A stretch of DNA of 64,000 nt, taken from positions 3,596,001-3,660,000 of the forward strand of contig OX388320.1 in NCBI GenBank assembly GCA_947579605.1, read 5' to 3'. A model generated the notes under the pieces. It was not told where the DNA came from. It worked only from the letters and a program-made list of their open reading frames with translations, and did no database searches. Every line of letters starts with the position of its first letter. Position 1 is the first letter of the stretch. A program made the position numbers and the translations under genes. Below are positions 34,218-44,584 of this stretch, piece after piece. Source of the stretch: Athripsodes cinereus (Eukaryota > Arthropoda > Insecta > Trichoptera > Leptoceridae).

Positions 34218-35797
34218 AAAATGAACTTTCACCAAGTGACTACCGAAAAAATTAATAGTTTAATCTTACTACTATTATTTTTGGACACAATAGTGTAATT
34301 TACGTGCCAAAGCACCTCAAGGGCTATGTACAATTTGTTTATTAATATGTCGTGAGCCTTATACATGTCAAACAAAAAAAAGTAACTGAATAAAAGTAAA
34401 AGAACAAACAAAAACTATCATTCACAGTAAAACCATATTATGTACATTGCAAATCCTCAAGTCAAGATCAATTTAAAAACAATATAATAATAACTCAATA
34501 ATAAAAAAAGATTATATAATGAGTCATGTTAAGTATATCATAATAAATAAGTAATTAGTAAAAGCACGTCAATAAAATAAAATTAAATACGATGAGACAC
34601 AGTTAAAAAAAAGAGTTCATCTAGAATATGATTCTAAATATTACAATAATATTAACAATAATTTGTCAATTCTAGGACACGTCATAATATAAAATATATA
34701 AATAGACTAAATAAAGACTAAATAAAAAACCTGCTTTTGATAAAATACTTGAAATATCACAGAAAAAAGGGAAACCTTTTCACTACTGGAGATTCCAGGG
34801 TGATTATTTTTTTTATTACTGATGAAATTTAATCAGCAACTTCACAATAATCTGGAATCAAAAACAGAATCACAAAACCATGTATTGTAACATACCTACA
34901 CATGGAAAGTGGCTTAAATTATTGAACTATATATATTACTTTTATTTATTTCTTCTCAAGCCATGTCCATTCTCAATTCATTTACTAAGCCTTTCCAAGT
35001 CTCATTATGTAAGCAATAGTTCTGATCTCCAATGTATTTTAAATAAGTATTCAAAGATACTTCGATTCTTCCGTTACGGATCAAAACCGATAGTGACAGA
35101 GCATTTTCAAGTAAAATGATTTAAATGCATAATTAAATTCTGAAAACTTCAATGCCTTATAATTACAAAGCTAAAATTCGGTCACAGAAGCCAGAGTAGA
35201 CAATAATAATATGAAATAAATGTAGTATAGGAATAACTAAAGCTATCATAGTTCTGATAAGAATGAAGAAGTGGATGAAGGTTAATCTATTCACCATAAT
35301 ATCATCAAATATCAGATTAACAAAGGATTCTTATTATTAAATTCAGGATTTCGAGTAAATTAACTGAATTAACATCAAAACCACAAAAGGTGATATTAAA
35401 ACTAAGCACCGTCACCACCGCGATGTTTGCCTTCCATTGTTATTGGAGTTATCTTGATTGCGACTAATAATAAAATTGAATTGGGAATATTACAAGTACG
35501 TAGTGAATATATAGAAAATATATGAAAATAATTAAATCTATTGTTTTATAAACTACATTACTACATAATTACGTATCATAGAAAACAATATGTAATAAAA
35601 AGGATATTATCATGATGAAGGGTCATTTAAATTAATGTATTGAAAAGAAGTAAACGATTATTTGAATTAATATATTAGAGTGAAACTAACACTTATTTGA
35701 ACTTCCAAGTAACAGACGTTTGATTTTCCGATTTAATACATTGTGTTTGTGTTTTCCAACGTATCATACATTAAACATACATACACGCATTCACAAT
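34218..35797. other. AT-rich intron, nothing recognised
   Basis: No gene or repeat family was recognised. A short unrepeated block with CACCGTCACCACCGCG lies at 35406. Confidence 0.3.
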
Positions 35798-36056
35798 GGC
35801 GGCGAACAGACAGCTGGATGCGAACGTCAATCATCAAGCATCAAGCAAAAATCTTAAATCTTTCGGCGACAATTCGGAGCAATCTCCGAAAAAATATTCG
35901 AATGAATGCCTTCATTATGTCTAATGGACAGGCAACGAAGGCATACATTCAAACATTTCTTCGGATAATGCTCCGAATTGTCGCCGAAAGATTTAAGATT
36001 TTTGCTTGATGCTTGATGATTGACGTTCGCATCCAGCTGTCTGTACGCCTCAATTT
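35798..36056. mobile_element. MITE (family M) with long TIRs, first copy
   Basis: GGCGGCGAACAGACAGCTGG, then ATGCGAACGTCAATCATCAA, is inverted at the right end (…TTGATGATTGACGTTCGCAT, then CCAGCTGTCTGTACGCC). Arms exceed 100 bp around a short core (GTCTAATGGACAGGCAACGA). A related copy is at 57703-57957. Confidence 0.8.
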
Positions 36057-36139
36057 GTGAACATGATGCCAGCTAGAGCGTCGAAGTCGAAACCTTTGAG
36101 AGAAAGAAATACAACACGGCTAACCTGAAACTAAAGACA

Positions 36140-36397
36140 TTATCCGAAGAAATATTTGAATGTATGCCTTCGTTGCCTGTCCATGAGACATAATGAAGGC
36201 ATTCATTCGAATATTTTTTCGGAGATTGCTCCGAATTGTCGCCGAAAGATTTAAGATTTTTGCTTGATGCTTGATGATTGACGTTCGCATCCAGCTGTCT
36301 GTACGCCTCAATTTGTGAACATGATGCCAGCTAGAGCGTCGAAGTCGAAACCTTTGAGAGAAAGAAATACAACACGGCTAACCTGAAACTAAAGACA
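36140..36397. repeat. 258-bp duplicated unit: MITE half with flipped core plus flank
   Basis: From GCTCCGAATTGTCGCCGAAA at 36228 to AAAGACAT at 36397 the sequence repeats 35970-36139, an offset of 258. The MITE core before it (36140-36227) is in the reverse orientation compared with the first copy, as expected after inversion between TIR arms. The copied flank contains GATGCCAGCTAGAGCGTCGA, unrelated to the MITE. Confidence 0.8.
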
Positions 36398-37810
36398 TCT
36401 TATGAAGTTCGCCACGAAAGCCTTCAAACAATTATTCAAAGTTTATAGCTTGGCCATTCTATTCTAAGGACTAATTTGCATAAACCCATCTATGGGAAAT
36501 GCTGTGACAGTATAGATCGATACTCAGTCCCACAGTCGTAGTTAAAACAATCCATAAAAAGAGAAATGTTAACGTAGGTTAACATACAACTCAAGAAAAA
36601 TAGAAATAAATATATTAATCTGCTAAGAGATACAGAGCTTATTTGTTTTATTCTTCCAAAGTGTTGCGGATAGAAAAACGCAAATACGGAAATGCTTAAA
36701 AGTTTATTCGTTGCATAACCAAAAAAAGGCCTTGTTATCTGTTTTTGTTTACTGTATGTAGAAAGCGTGTAGCTGTCTATTGGATAGTATAATACTGTAA
36801 AAAGTAATAGTGGTAATGGTAGGCGCACATCGACAGCGGACGTTGTCGCTTAAAAATATCGATTTGGAATACGTAATTAACAGACCCAACCAACAATGTA
36901 TAGTAAGTAGCACCCAGCACATGGAGTAAATAACACTAAATTATTTAATTAAATTTCTGATCACACTTATTGTAACACGAATATTCAGTATCTGAAAACC
37001 CAAATAGTTCAGTAATAATTTTAAAGCGTAGCATTACTACTACTAGGTACATATTTTTTCGCGGACTCCGAGTCTCACATCGTCAGTACCTAACTGATGA
37101 TAATAGGTGAATAAACAAAATGAATTTGAAGTTCGTTGAGATTTTCAGTGGTGGCGCAGAGGTAGGAAAAGTGGGGTCATATTAGTTTCAGGCATGTACC
37201 TCTTGGAATTCAGAATCATTACTCATTTTACTAAATAATATAAAATAAATTGGCACAAAGTTAATTACTATTATTATTCTCCTTAAATTTCCTTTGCACA
37301 TCATTACAGCTTTTGGCCAATGTGATGTGCAAAGAGACAAAATTTATACATAGCAACACAATATTCAAAACAAAAAAACAAAAATAAACAAAAACAAACA
37401 AGCAAGCAAAAGATCACCACAGAATGTTCGTTGACTCAATAAAGGCAACAAACTCACTGTAGGACAGAGAAAATAAGTCACATTTCTGAGCCAACAAATT
37501 AAAAAATACCATTGCCCTGTTGGCTGGAGAATTCATCGCCAAATTCGTTCTTCCATGAGTAGGATAGAACAACAAATACCCCCGCGATCTATTGTTTTGT
37601 TAATGTCAATACACTCAATAAATATTGTACATTGTGCATCTTCTTATCTGCTTTTACACTTCATTTTCAATCAACCTGTGCCCATCTCGGGAGCTCGGGG
37701 CAAGAAAAAATAATCCCCTTCATTCACCGCGATGTCTTTGTAATGTCTATATTATTACATTCATCAATTATTGCGTGGGTGCACACGTAGTAGAATTCCA
37801 TAATTAGGTT
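36398..37810. other. AT-rich intron, nothing firmly recognised
   Basis: GCACATCATTACAG near 37297 faces TGTGATGTGC near 37320 as a short hairpin. The block 37430-37590 looks like a repeat tail, but no family was matched. Confidence 0.3.
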
Positions 37811-37958
37811 AATTGAAACAAGTGTTTCTTTATACTTCAACTTATAGTGATCAATAACTTATAATAAAACTTCTACTATTAGTGATCAATAACTTATAAT
37901 AAAACTTCTACTATTAGTGATCAATAACTTATAATAAAAAGAAAGACTTGTTTCAATT
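37811..37958. mobile_element. Small MITE-like unit enclosing a 35-bp minisatellite
   Basis: AATTGAAACAAGTGTTT at 37811 is inverted at 37942-37958 with one mismatch. Between them, units starting AGTGATCAATAACTTATAAT lie at 37846, 37881 and 37916 (last one partial). Confidence 0.7.
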
Positions 37959-38410
37959 TATCTATCCTAAACAAATTCAATGTTTTCTAGATTCATAACA
38001 CCGTGCAGCAAAAACAATGATATACAGATAAAAAAATATTTAAAAGAAACACGTTCAGGTGTATGCAATACCACATTTCTGCAACCATTCCTTAATAAGC
38101 TTATTGATTGATTTTTACCTGAGCACCTTTTGACTGATATTCTAACATTCTTTTACCATAATCATTATTGAATATGGTAACATGATAATGCAATTTTCAT
38201 TTAATTAAACCTTGTATTATGCGCATGTCAATGTTTACTATTAAATTCCTCCGATTAAAAACTGATAGATAGCTGTAAATATACCTATATACATACTATT
38301 GCCTACTGATCTCTTAAGACGTTCTGCAGGCATAGCATAGTACAGAATATTATTGATAGTTGGTAGATACTTGCTCACACTAATCCAGTTTTCCAAATAG
38401 GTAAGTAAGC
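37959..38410. other. AT-rich intron, nothing recognised
   Basis: No gene or repeat family was recognised. Confidence 0.3.
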
Positions 38411-38418
38411 ATGTAATC

Positions 38419-38817
38419 ATGGACGGACCGGACTGTAGTAGTGACCTGCCCGCTGTGAGAAGGGTTTGCTTGCAAGATTATCCCGATATTGGTTCCCGTG
38501 TTGCGTTACGACGTATTTGGGTCACTGTTTCAGCCTTATCTGATACACCAAATCGTATACATAGATACTATCACAGTTATTATAAGGATAGCGTTCTGCA
38601 ACAATATTTCAAGTATAAGAAACGAGCTTCCTTCCGAAACTGTGGATTTCCAAGACTTTCGTTCTTGAGAAGTGAATTTCCAGCTTTATTTAGCATTCAA
38701 CAATATTTATTCAACGTACATCAAAATCAAGTGTATTTTTCAAAGTACGCGTACTTTGAAAAATACGAAGATAGAATATGTAAGACGAATCTAGACGTTT
38801 ACTATAACATCCACTAG
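38419..38817 (+). CDS. Unrecognised open frame of 132 codons, doubtful
   Basis: A plus-strand ATG opens 132 codons (MDGPDCSSDLPAVRRVCLQD…). The first half has less AT-biased codon use than the surroundings (PDIGSRVALRRIWVTVSALS), then a Tyr-rich stretch (HRYYHSYYKDS). I recognise no domain, signal peptide or membrane segment. Against it: a perfect 34-bp palindrome (38733-38766) sits inside the frame, there is no obvious promoter, and it lies in the presumed intron of a minus-strand gene. It could be a remnant of a mobile-element protein, a nested small gene, or chance. Confidence 0.2.
   Translation: MDGPDCSSDLPAVRRVCLQDYPDIGSRVALRRIWVTVSALSDTPNRIHRYYHSYYKDSVLQQYFKYKKRASFRNCGFPRLSFLRSEFPALFSIQQYLFNVHQNQVYFSKYAYFEKYEDRICKTNLDVYYNIH
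38733..38766. repeat. Perfect 34-bp palindrome
   Basis: GTATTTTTCAAAGTACG and its exact reverse complement meet at CGCG with no loop. Confidence 0.9.
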
Positions 38818-38819
38818 AA

Positions 38820-40345
38820 TCTCAAGGATATAACAGCTACAGATGACTACATAAACCTGAAGACTCATAGTCTGGGACATTAAAAGCTCTAAAGTGTCTT
38901 CCAGAAGTAGGTAATACATATTTTTGAATAATTATTAAAATTAGAGGTAGTTCCGTTAGCAGTTATATGGTAACAGGAACAATATCCAAATGGTATATAC
39001 TCTAGATTTTTCACACGTGCCGGAAATGGAGGAAGTATGTCAAGGTAGAATACATTACACATCACTCAATATTCCTTGCCTAATTCATACGTGTCAGAAT
39101 ATTTAATAAGATATGCATTGAACGAATAATACGTTGTTAAAAAAATGGTAAATATAATAACTCTTGTATTCCATAATTCCAACTTTGTAACATTAGTAAA
39201 CTAGACAATAAAATTTCTAAAGTTTTTTTTTTAAGGAACAAACTACAAAGGCACATTTTAAGAATCATCACATTTCGTGAACAATAAGGTTTTCAACCTA
39301 GTACTGAATATATTTGCACTTCACTGGATTCGCAAACCATATGAAATTCTGTTCTATAACAACGGATGACAAAACATCGTCATCTTCCCAGCTTCTTTTG
39401 TGGGGTAGGCAGGAACTTACTCCTATCCTTAAAATTAATTTTTCATACCCTCTCTAAAATTTAAATAAAAATACTCCCACAAGAATAAGAAACCTACGTA
39501 AAAATAAATTTGATCAATTAAAATGAAATGGGATATTCCTTCATAATAAAAACAAAATCAATTATAATAATGAATTCTAATAAATTCAATCAAAACACAA
39601 TAAGAAAACATTCAACAATCTGAATCAACGTTGAAGAAGTAAAAGAAGATGGTATAGAGTTTAATATAGAAAGATGTTGTCAAATAAAGAGTCAATTAAA
39701 TCAGAGAGAACCGTGGGACAAATAATAATGAATCTCACGAGGAGATGAGAAGAAAAGAAGAATGTGCGTGGCCGGGACTGGGGCCAGTACAGAAAGTCCC
39801 AATCTAGAGGTCGGCGTCGCGTGGTGGCGCCATGAATAATTCAGGAGGCGAAATATGGTATGTGTTTTAATAGGGCAAATCTTCTGAATGTAAATTCTCA
39901 AGCGCCGAGACGACAACGACAAGGTATCCGTTATACTCATTCCCTCTTTTGTAAATTATATGAGACAATTATAAAAATATATACACGAGAGGTATAGAAA
40001 ATAAATACTATAAATTATTAAATGGAAGATAAGGAGGAATATTAAGTATGTGGAAGCTTTGTTTATACATTTGTATATATGTAAGTAAAACAAATTCTTC
40101 ATAAAGAGTAGCACACAGCAAGGGTTTACTAGATTTGGTGCTCACACCTCCTTTATAAGCCACAATAAGATATGTATATTTCATTATCCTAGATAAAAAA
40201 ATATAAAGGTGAGTCGAAACATAAAAAAAGTAATGACATTCGAATCGTTATTTTGTCGTCGTTTTAACTATGGTTAATTAATGTGTTGTCTATAGAAATT
40301 CTTTTCATTATTAGATTCACAAATAAACAAGGAACAAAAATATAC
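38820..40345. other. AT-rich intron, nothing recognised
   Basis: A less AT-rich block at 39765-39850 (with GGGACTGGGGCCAGTACAG) has no splice-pair or domain support. Confidence 0.3.
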
Positions 40346-40351
40346 TACTAC

Positions 40352-40580
40352 TACTACTACACCATCACGGCATTTCCCACAAGCGGAATAGCCAGCAGAA
40401 CAGCTGCTTGTAATAATAAACATGCAGGCAATCTTCTCCGTGCTAATAAAAAATTAACAAATTCAGGATGTGTAGAAACCTCATAGTTGATATACCTTTA
40501 TTTTTTCGAACATCTGCCTTTTTCAGGACACTCGAATACTTATGGAAAAGAGTGAGACACCAATTCTTTACCAAAAAATA
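40352..40580 (+). repeat. Family D interspersed repeat
   Basis: (CTA)n then CACCATCACGGCATTTCCCA, CAGCAGAACAGCTGCTTGTA, ATCTTCTCCGTGCTAATAAA, TTTTTCGAACATCTGCCTTT, GAGACACCAATTCTTTACC. Confidence 0.7.
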
Positions 40581-40899
40581 TCTTAGTCCGAATAAACTTC
40601 TTTATCCTAATTTACACACATATATCCCAGGCCCGGGGTGGGATGGGTGCCATTATTACACTCCGCATAGGATATCAAATACCTTCATGGTATAGACTCG
40701 TAACGCATTACAAATTTTCTCAGAGAAGATGTTCCAAAATTAACAATATGACAATAAATGTTTGGTGTTTCACTTCATAACATTGTGATGGTAATGGTCT
40801 CCCTCGCTCCGATACAGAAGTAGTATACATCGTATGTATATCTGATAGTCATAGTATGTCCATGGCACCAGGCAATGAATTAACTTCTCATTCATTTAC

Positions 40900-41100
40900 G
40901 TACGTTTTCGATGCCATGTAAAAAGCAGGTGTTCGAAAAAATAAAAACATTTTACATCTTAAATTCAGTGATAAGGTTTGTCACCCATCTTGAACGTCTA
41001 AGTTTTCGTTAACACGGAGCGGACGGCTTGCATTTATATTGAATGCGGCCGGTTTGCTGAGTACCCCACTTGTGGGATATGCTGTGGTGATAGTACAAGT
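40900..41100 (-). repeat. Family D interspersed repeat
   Basis: On the minus strand it reads CACCACAGCATATCCCACAA, GTGGGGTACTCAGCAAACCG, then GATGGGTGACAAACCTTATC and TTTTCGAACACCTGC. Confidence 0.65.
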
Positions 41101-41629
41101 AGTATTTTCTCTTTGAATTTCTAGTCTAAACGGTTAGTAACAAGAAATCGCCTGAAGGCAATAAGACCGCCTTTTGTACTAAGTATCATATGTAAGTTGT
41201 ACAATCATTTTAATTTTATTCTATACAATAAAGGTCTTTGTAGGAGATTTGATAAAACATTATGTTTATTTCATTGCGTACGTTGTAGAAAGGTTTATTT
41301 CAAATGTTATTTTTTGTAATAAACAACACCTTTTCCACTTCAGAATGATGATGATAATAATAATAGCATTACATTACACACGTGCAGATTATAAGTCTAA
41401 TAAATAGTATCTGCGTGAAAGCTTTAAAGCACGTAATACGGGGCCTTAATTTCGTAAATATTTGATTGTGCACGTATAGAAAACTACTTACAGAATAAAA
41501 TATTACGGTAAAATAGGTACATACTCGTACTTTGAGATTCTGCGTATTTATATTTTTTTGTTACACAGAGTCAACTTTATTTTATTTGAAACATATTATA
41601 AAGAATTGATGTTATTTTAATACTTCTTT

Positions 41630-41962
41630 CGTTACATCAAAATTTATACAATTTCTCATACACGTACGTTGATTTCTCTTACTTAACACAGGGCCGTTTC
41701 TTGAAAAATTGATCTACGTCGTCAAGCCACATGGTACTTGAACGTCTGCAATTTCTCACACCCCTTCTTTCAGATAGATACACCCTTTTCGTCGTCCATT
41801 CGCTCCACAAGTATAAATAATCGCAAATTGTTTAATCCAAAACACATCTCTTGCATTTTTTCCTCATTCACTTAATATCCTCATTCCTCTTCCTATCACG
41901 CAACGTTTCTTCATTCAACCAACCATTCTTCTCAGCAATCGCATCTCCACTGCAATTTTTTA
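41630..41962 (-). pseudogene. Eroded copy of the LINE family at 24151-24858
   Basis: On plus, GTTGATTTCTCTTACTTAAC, CTTTCAGATAGATACACCCT, TCGTCCATTCGCTCCACAAG, then AATATCCTCATTCC and CAGCAATCGCATCTCCACTG follow 24260-24560 in order. Deletions and an insertion break the frame. Confidence 0.7.
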
Positions 41963-41984
41963 TATTCTAATGATTTATCTGTTT

Positions 41985-42132
41985 CTTTTTATAAACCCAA
42001 ATATAACTTTAAATACCTTTAACAGTAAACTAAAAGCTTATGTGGTGAGAGGAGATTTTGCCGGCACCTGGAATCGAACGGCGCACCTCTTGTGCATGAG
42101 GTCGAGAATCTACCTCCAGGCCACAGACGAAC
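41985..42132 (-). repeat. tRNA-derived SINE (family B), diverged
   Basis: TTTGCCGGCACCTGGAATCG with ATCTACCTCCAGGCCACAGA repeats 19980-20166. The poly tail side is shortened. It directly follows the eroded LINE copy. Confidence 0.7.
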
Positions 42133-43830
42133 TATTCGTGATTCAAATTCCGTTTGCACAAATAATTAGTGAATGAAAGATATTGTTTTGCTTCATGTGT
42201 TCTCAAGAAAAACGTTTTAAACGAATAAAAGTAAGTGAGTTAGGGACTAAACACAATGAACAACTGAATTAACTGGTTTGCTGGTAGTAGTTCATTTTCT
42301 ATGGGATCTGTTTTCAGTATTGGATTATGAGGTACATTATACACAACAGTAGAATGAATCACAGTTGTGTTGGTCAAGCAACTACCGTCCGCATTCCAAG
42401 TAGTTTTACCTTCGTCATAGAAATAATTGAATTTCCGAGATAACCAAATACAAGGAAATTGGAAAGACATCAAGCACCAACATTTATTAGAAGAGACATT
42501 GATATATAAACCTTACAAAATCTCTGGCCGACTATTATTACAATATCTACCTTGAACTCTTCTTTAATAGACAATAAATACTGAAGTATATGAAAAAGTT
42601 TTCGAATACCTTTCTATTGCAAAAAAATTATTCAAATTTTATTTTTTACTAAATACTTCTTGATCATCCTGAAAATTTTATATCACACATCTTATCGACT
42701 TGACTGATCCAAGATTATATAAAAACGAGACATCAAAAAGTGAAGAAATGTTTAAAGATATTTGACCCGTGCTCAAAGCTTGCTTGCAATGAAATGTTAA
42801 GAATGTCGCAAAGTGGAAATGAGATTATTTTCTAATAAACAAACGAAAACCTTCCGAATAAAATAATAATATCAGAAGTGCCTACAAACCTGTAAAATAA
42901 AGGAAATATTTATTTGAGAATATTTCTGCTTTCAACGGAACAAAATGCGAAATAAAGATGTCGTCGCGATAGACGTTTATTAAAACGATAAACTAAGAGA
43001 CAACAGCGCTGAATGAAGTGTCGAAGCGGAGAAATTGATGAAAAACGAGTTGATCATAAATAAAATCAGAGTATCATGAGATAATAAAATAGAAGGGGTA
43101 TGTATGTAGGTATATCTCTGAGATAATTTCCTTGCGGAAGTAGTTGTTGTCGGTAGGTAAATAGTTTATTCCTTCCACGAGTCACGAATGAAATCAACCT
43201 CACGCTCCATGGTGGATGACATCCCGCAGTCTAATTTAATTAATGGCGGATCAATTAAGGAATCCGGGCAACAGAAAGGCGAAGGAGGTGGCAGACCCGC
43301 TGAGCGAGGAATACTAAATCAAAAAGCGACGACGTGAATATTCTAAGACAAAAATATTCATGGTTGGTTATATTCAAACGGTGGAATAAGAAAGCGTGCG
43401 CTACGTCAGTTCTGCTGTACCAAGGAACAAGCTACATACCTACATTATAATATTATGTATCTGTAGAATTGTACAGAAGTGTTAGTAGGTGGAATCCTTT
43501 TCAATGGAATAATGCAGGTCATGGAAAACGAATTAAGTGGGTTGGTCATACGGGATGTATCCAGATATACGTTTGGGAAAAAGGTTTATTTTAAAGACAA
43601 ACCTTGTAGGTAGGTAGGTACCTACTTATCTTTCTACTCAAGAAAACCTTTGGTCTTTATGAAAATAAAAATGTTTTATTCAAAATTTTATTCTACTTGA
43701 ATGAAATAAAAAAAACCATCCTAAAAACATATGCCCTTAAATTTTCAAATTAAATTCAAATTAAATTTGAAAATTTCCAAACGAATTAATAAACGTTGAA
43801 CAGATTCTAAAGTGGCAATCTACTTTTACT
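42133..43830. other. Intronic stretch with a less AT-rich block at 43190-43340
   Basis: The block contains TAATTTAATTAATGGCGGAT and GATCAATTAAGGAATCCGGG, with several TAAT-type homeodomain-like core sites, but no open frame. The rest shows nothing recognisable. Confidence 0.3.
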
Positions 43831-43963
43831 GCTATACCATCAAGGTATATTCCACAAGTGGGGTATCCAGGGAATAACCTACACATAAGGAACATGTAGA
43901 ATGTCCTCTCCGTGCCAATAAAAAATAAGATATCCAGAATGGGTGGCATCGCTGAATTATAGA
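43830..43963 (+). repeat. Family D interspersed repeat fragment
   Basis: TACCATCAAGGTATATTCCA, CAAGTGGGGTATCCAGGGAA, CTCTCCGTGCCAATAAAAAA, then CAGAATGGGTGGCATCGCTG. It abuts the 3' end of the LINE at 43966. Confidence 0.65.
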
Positions 43964-43965
43964 TC

Positions 43966-44584
43966 TTCTTCTTCTTCTTTGCTTCAGTTAGGACTATTCT
44001 CGGAGCCTGCTCCTGGGAGGTGGATGTCCAACTGTCCCTCCATCGTTTAGGTGGCCTTCCTGGGGGTCTGTTTCCTGTCATGCGTTCATCTGCTGCTATT
44101 CTGACCACTCGATCTGAGCCCGCCCTCCCCACATGATCTTTCCAGAAACGTCTTCTTGTTCTGCCCAATCGCACAACATATTCGACATTACAGATTCTTC
44201 TTATTTCTGAATTTCTTATTTTGTCACGAATAGTTACACCTGCGATGGGTCGTAGAGTTTTCATTTCGGTGGTTCTAAGAAGGCTTTTTGTTCTGGTGGT
44301 GTCAGCTCTTGATTCTATGCCGTATGTCATGATCGGTCTTATGCAGGTCTTATAGATCCTTACTTTGCTCTCTCTCAGCATGTCTTTGTTTCTCCATACA
44401 GCACTCTTCAAGCACCCAGCTACGACGGCAGCCTTGTTTGCTTGTTCTCTTACATCGTCAAAGAGGTTATTGCTGCTGGAGATCTCGACACCCAGATACT
44501 TAAATCGCATCACTTGCTCTATGATTTTATTGTCGATTGTAAGTTTGCATCGCACTGGGTGCCTCGAAGTGACTATGATCATTA
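43966..44584 (-). pseudogene. RTE-type LINE reverse transcriptase C-terminal part, frame intact
   Basis: On the minus strand about 200 residues are continuous: KLTIDNKIIEQVMRFKYLGV, then EISSSNN, NKAAVVAGCLKSAVWRNKDM, VRIYKTCIRPIMTYGIESRA, RTTEMKTLRPIAG and GNRPPGRPPKRWRDSW, ending in TEAKKKKK. FKYLGVxIS, YKTxVRPIMTYGxE and GRPPKRWxD are hallmarks of lepidopteran RTE elements after the polymerase core. The catalytic domain and endonuclease are missing (5' truncation near 44584). The open frame formally runs on to 43761 but there it reads antisense through a family D repeat, so its last 70 or so residues are not LINE. A (GAA)-rich tail marks the 3' end. Confidence 0.85.

Noticed and set aside
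35743..36311. Frames of 88 and 63 codons sharing MRTSIIKHQAKILNLSATI
   Set aside because: The shared protein is the translated TIR of the MITE; the 57.7-kb frame is the same.
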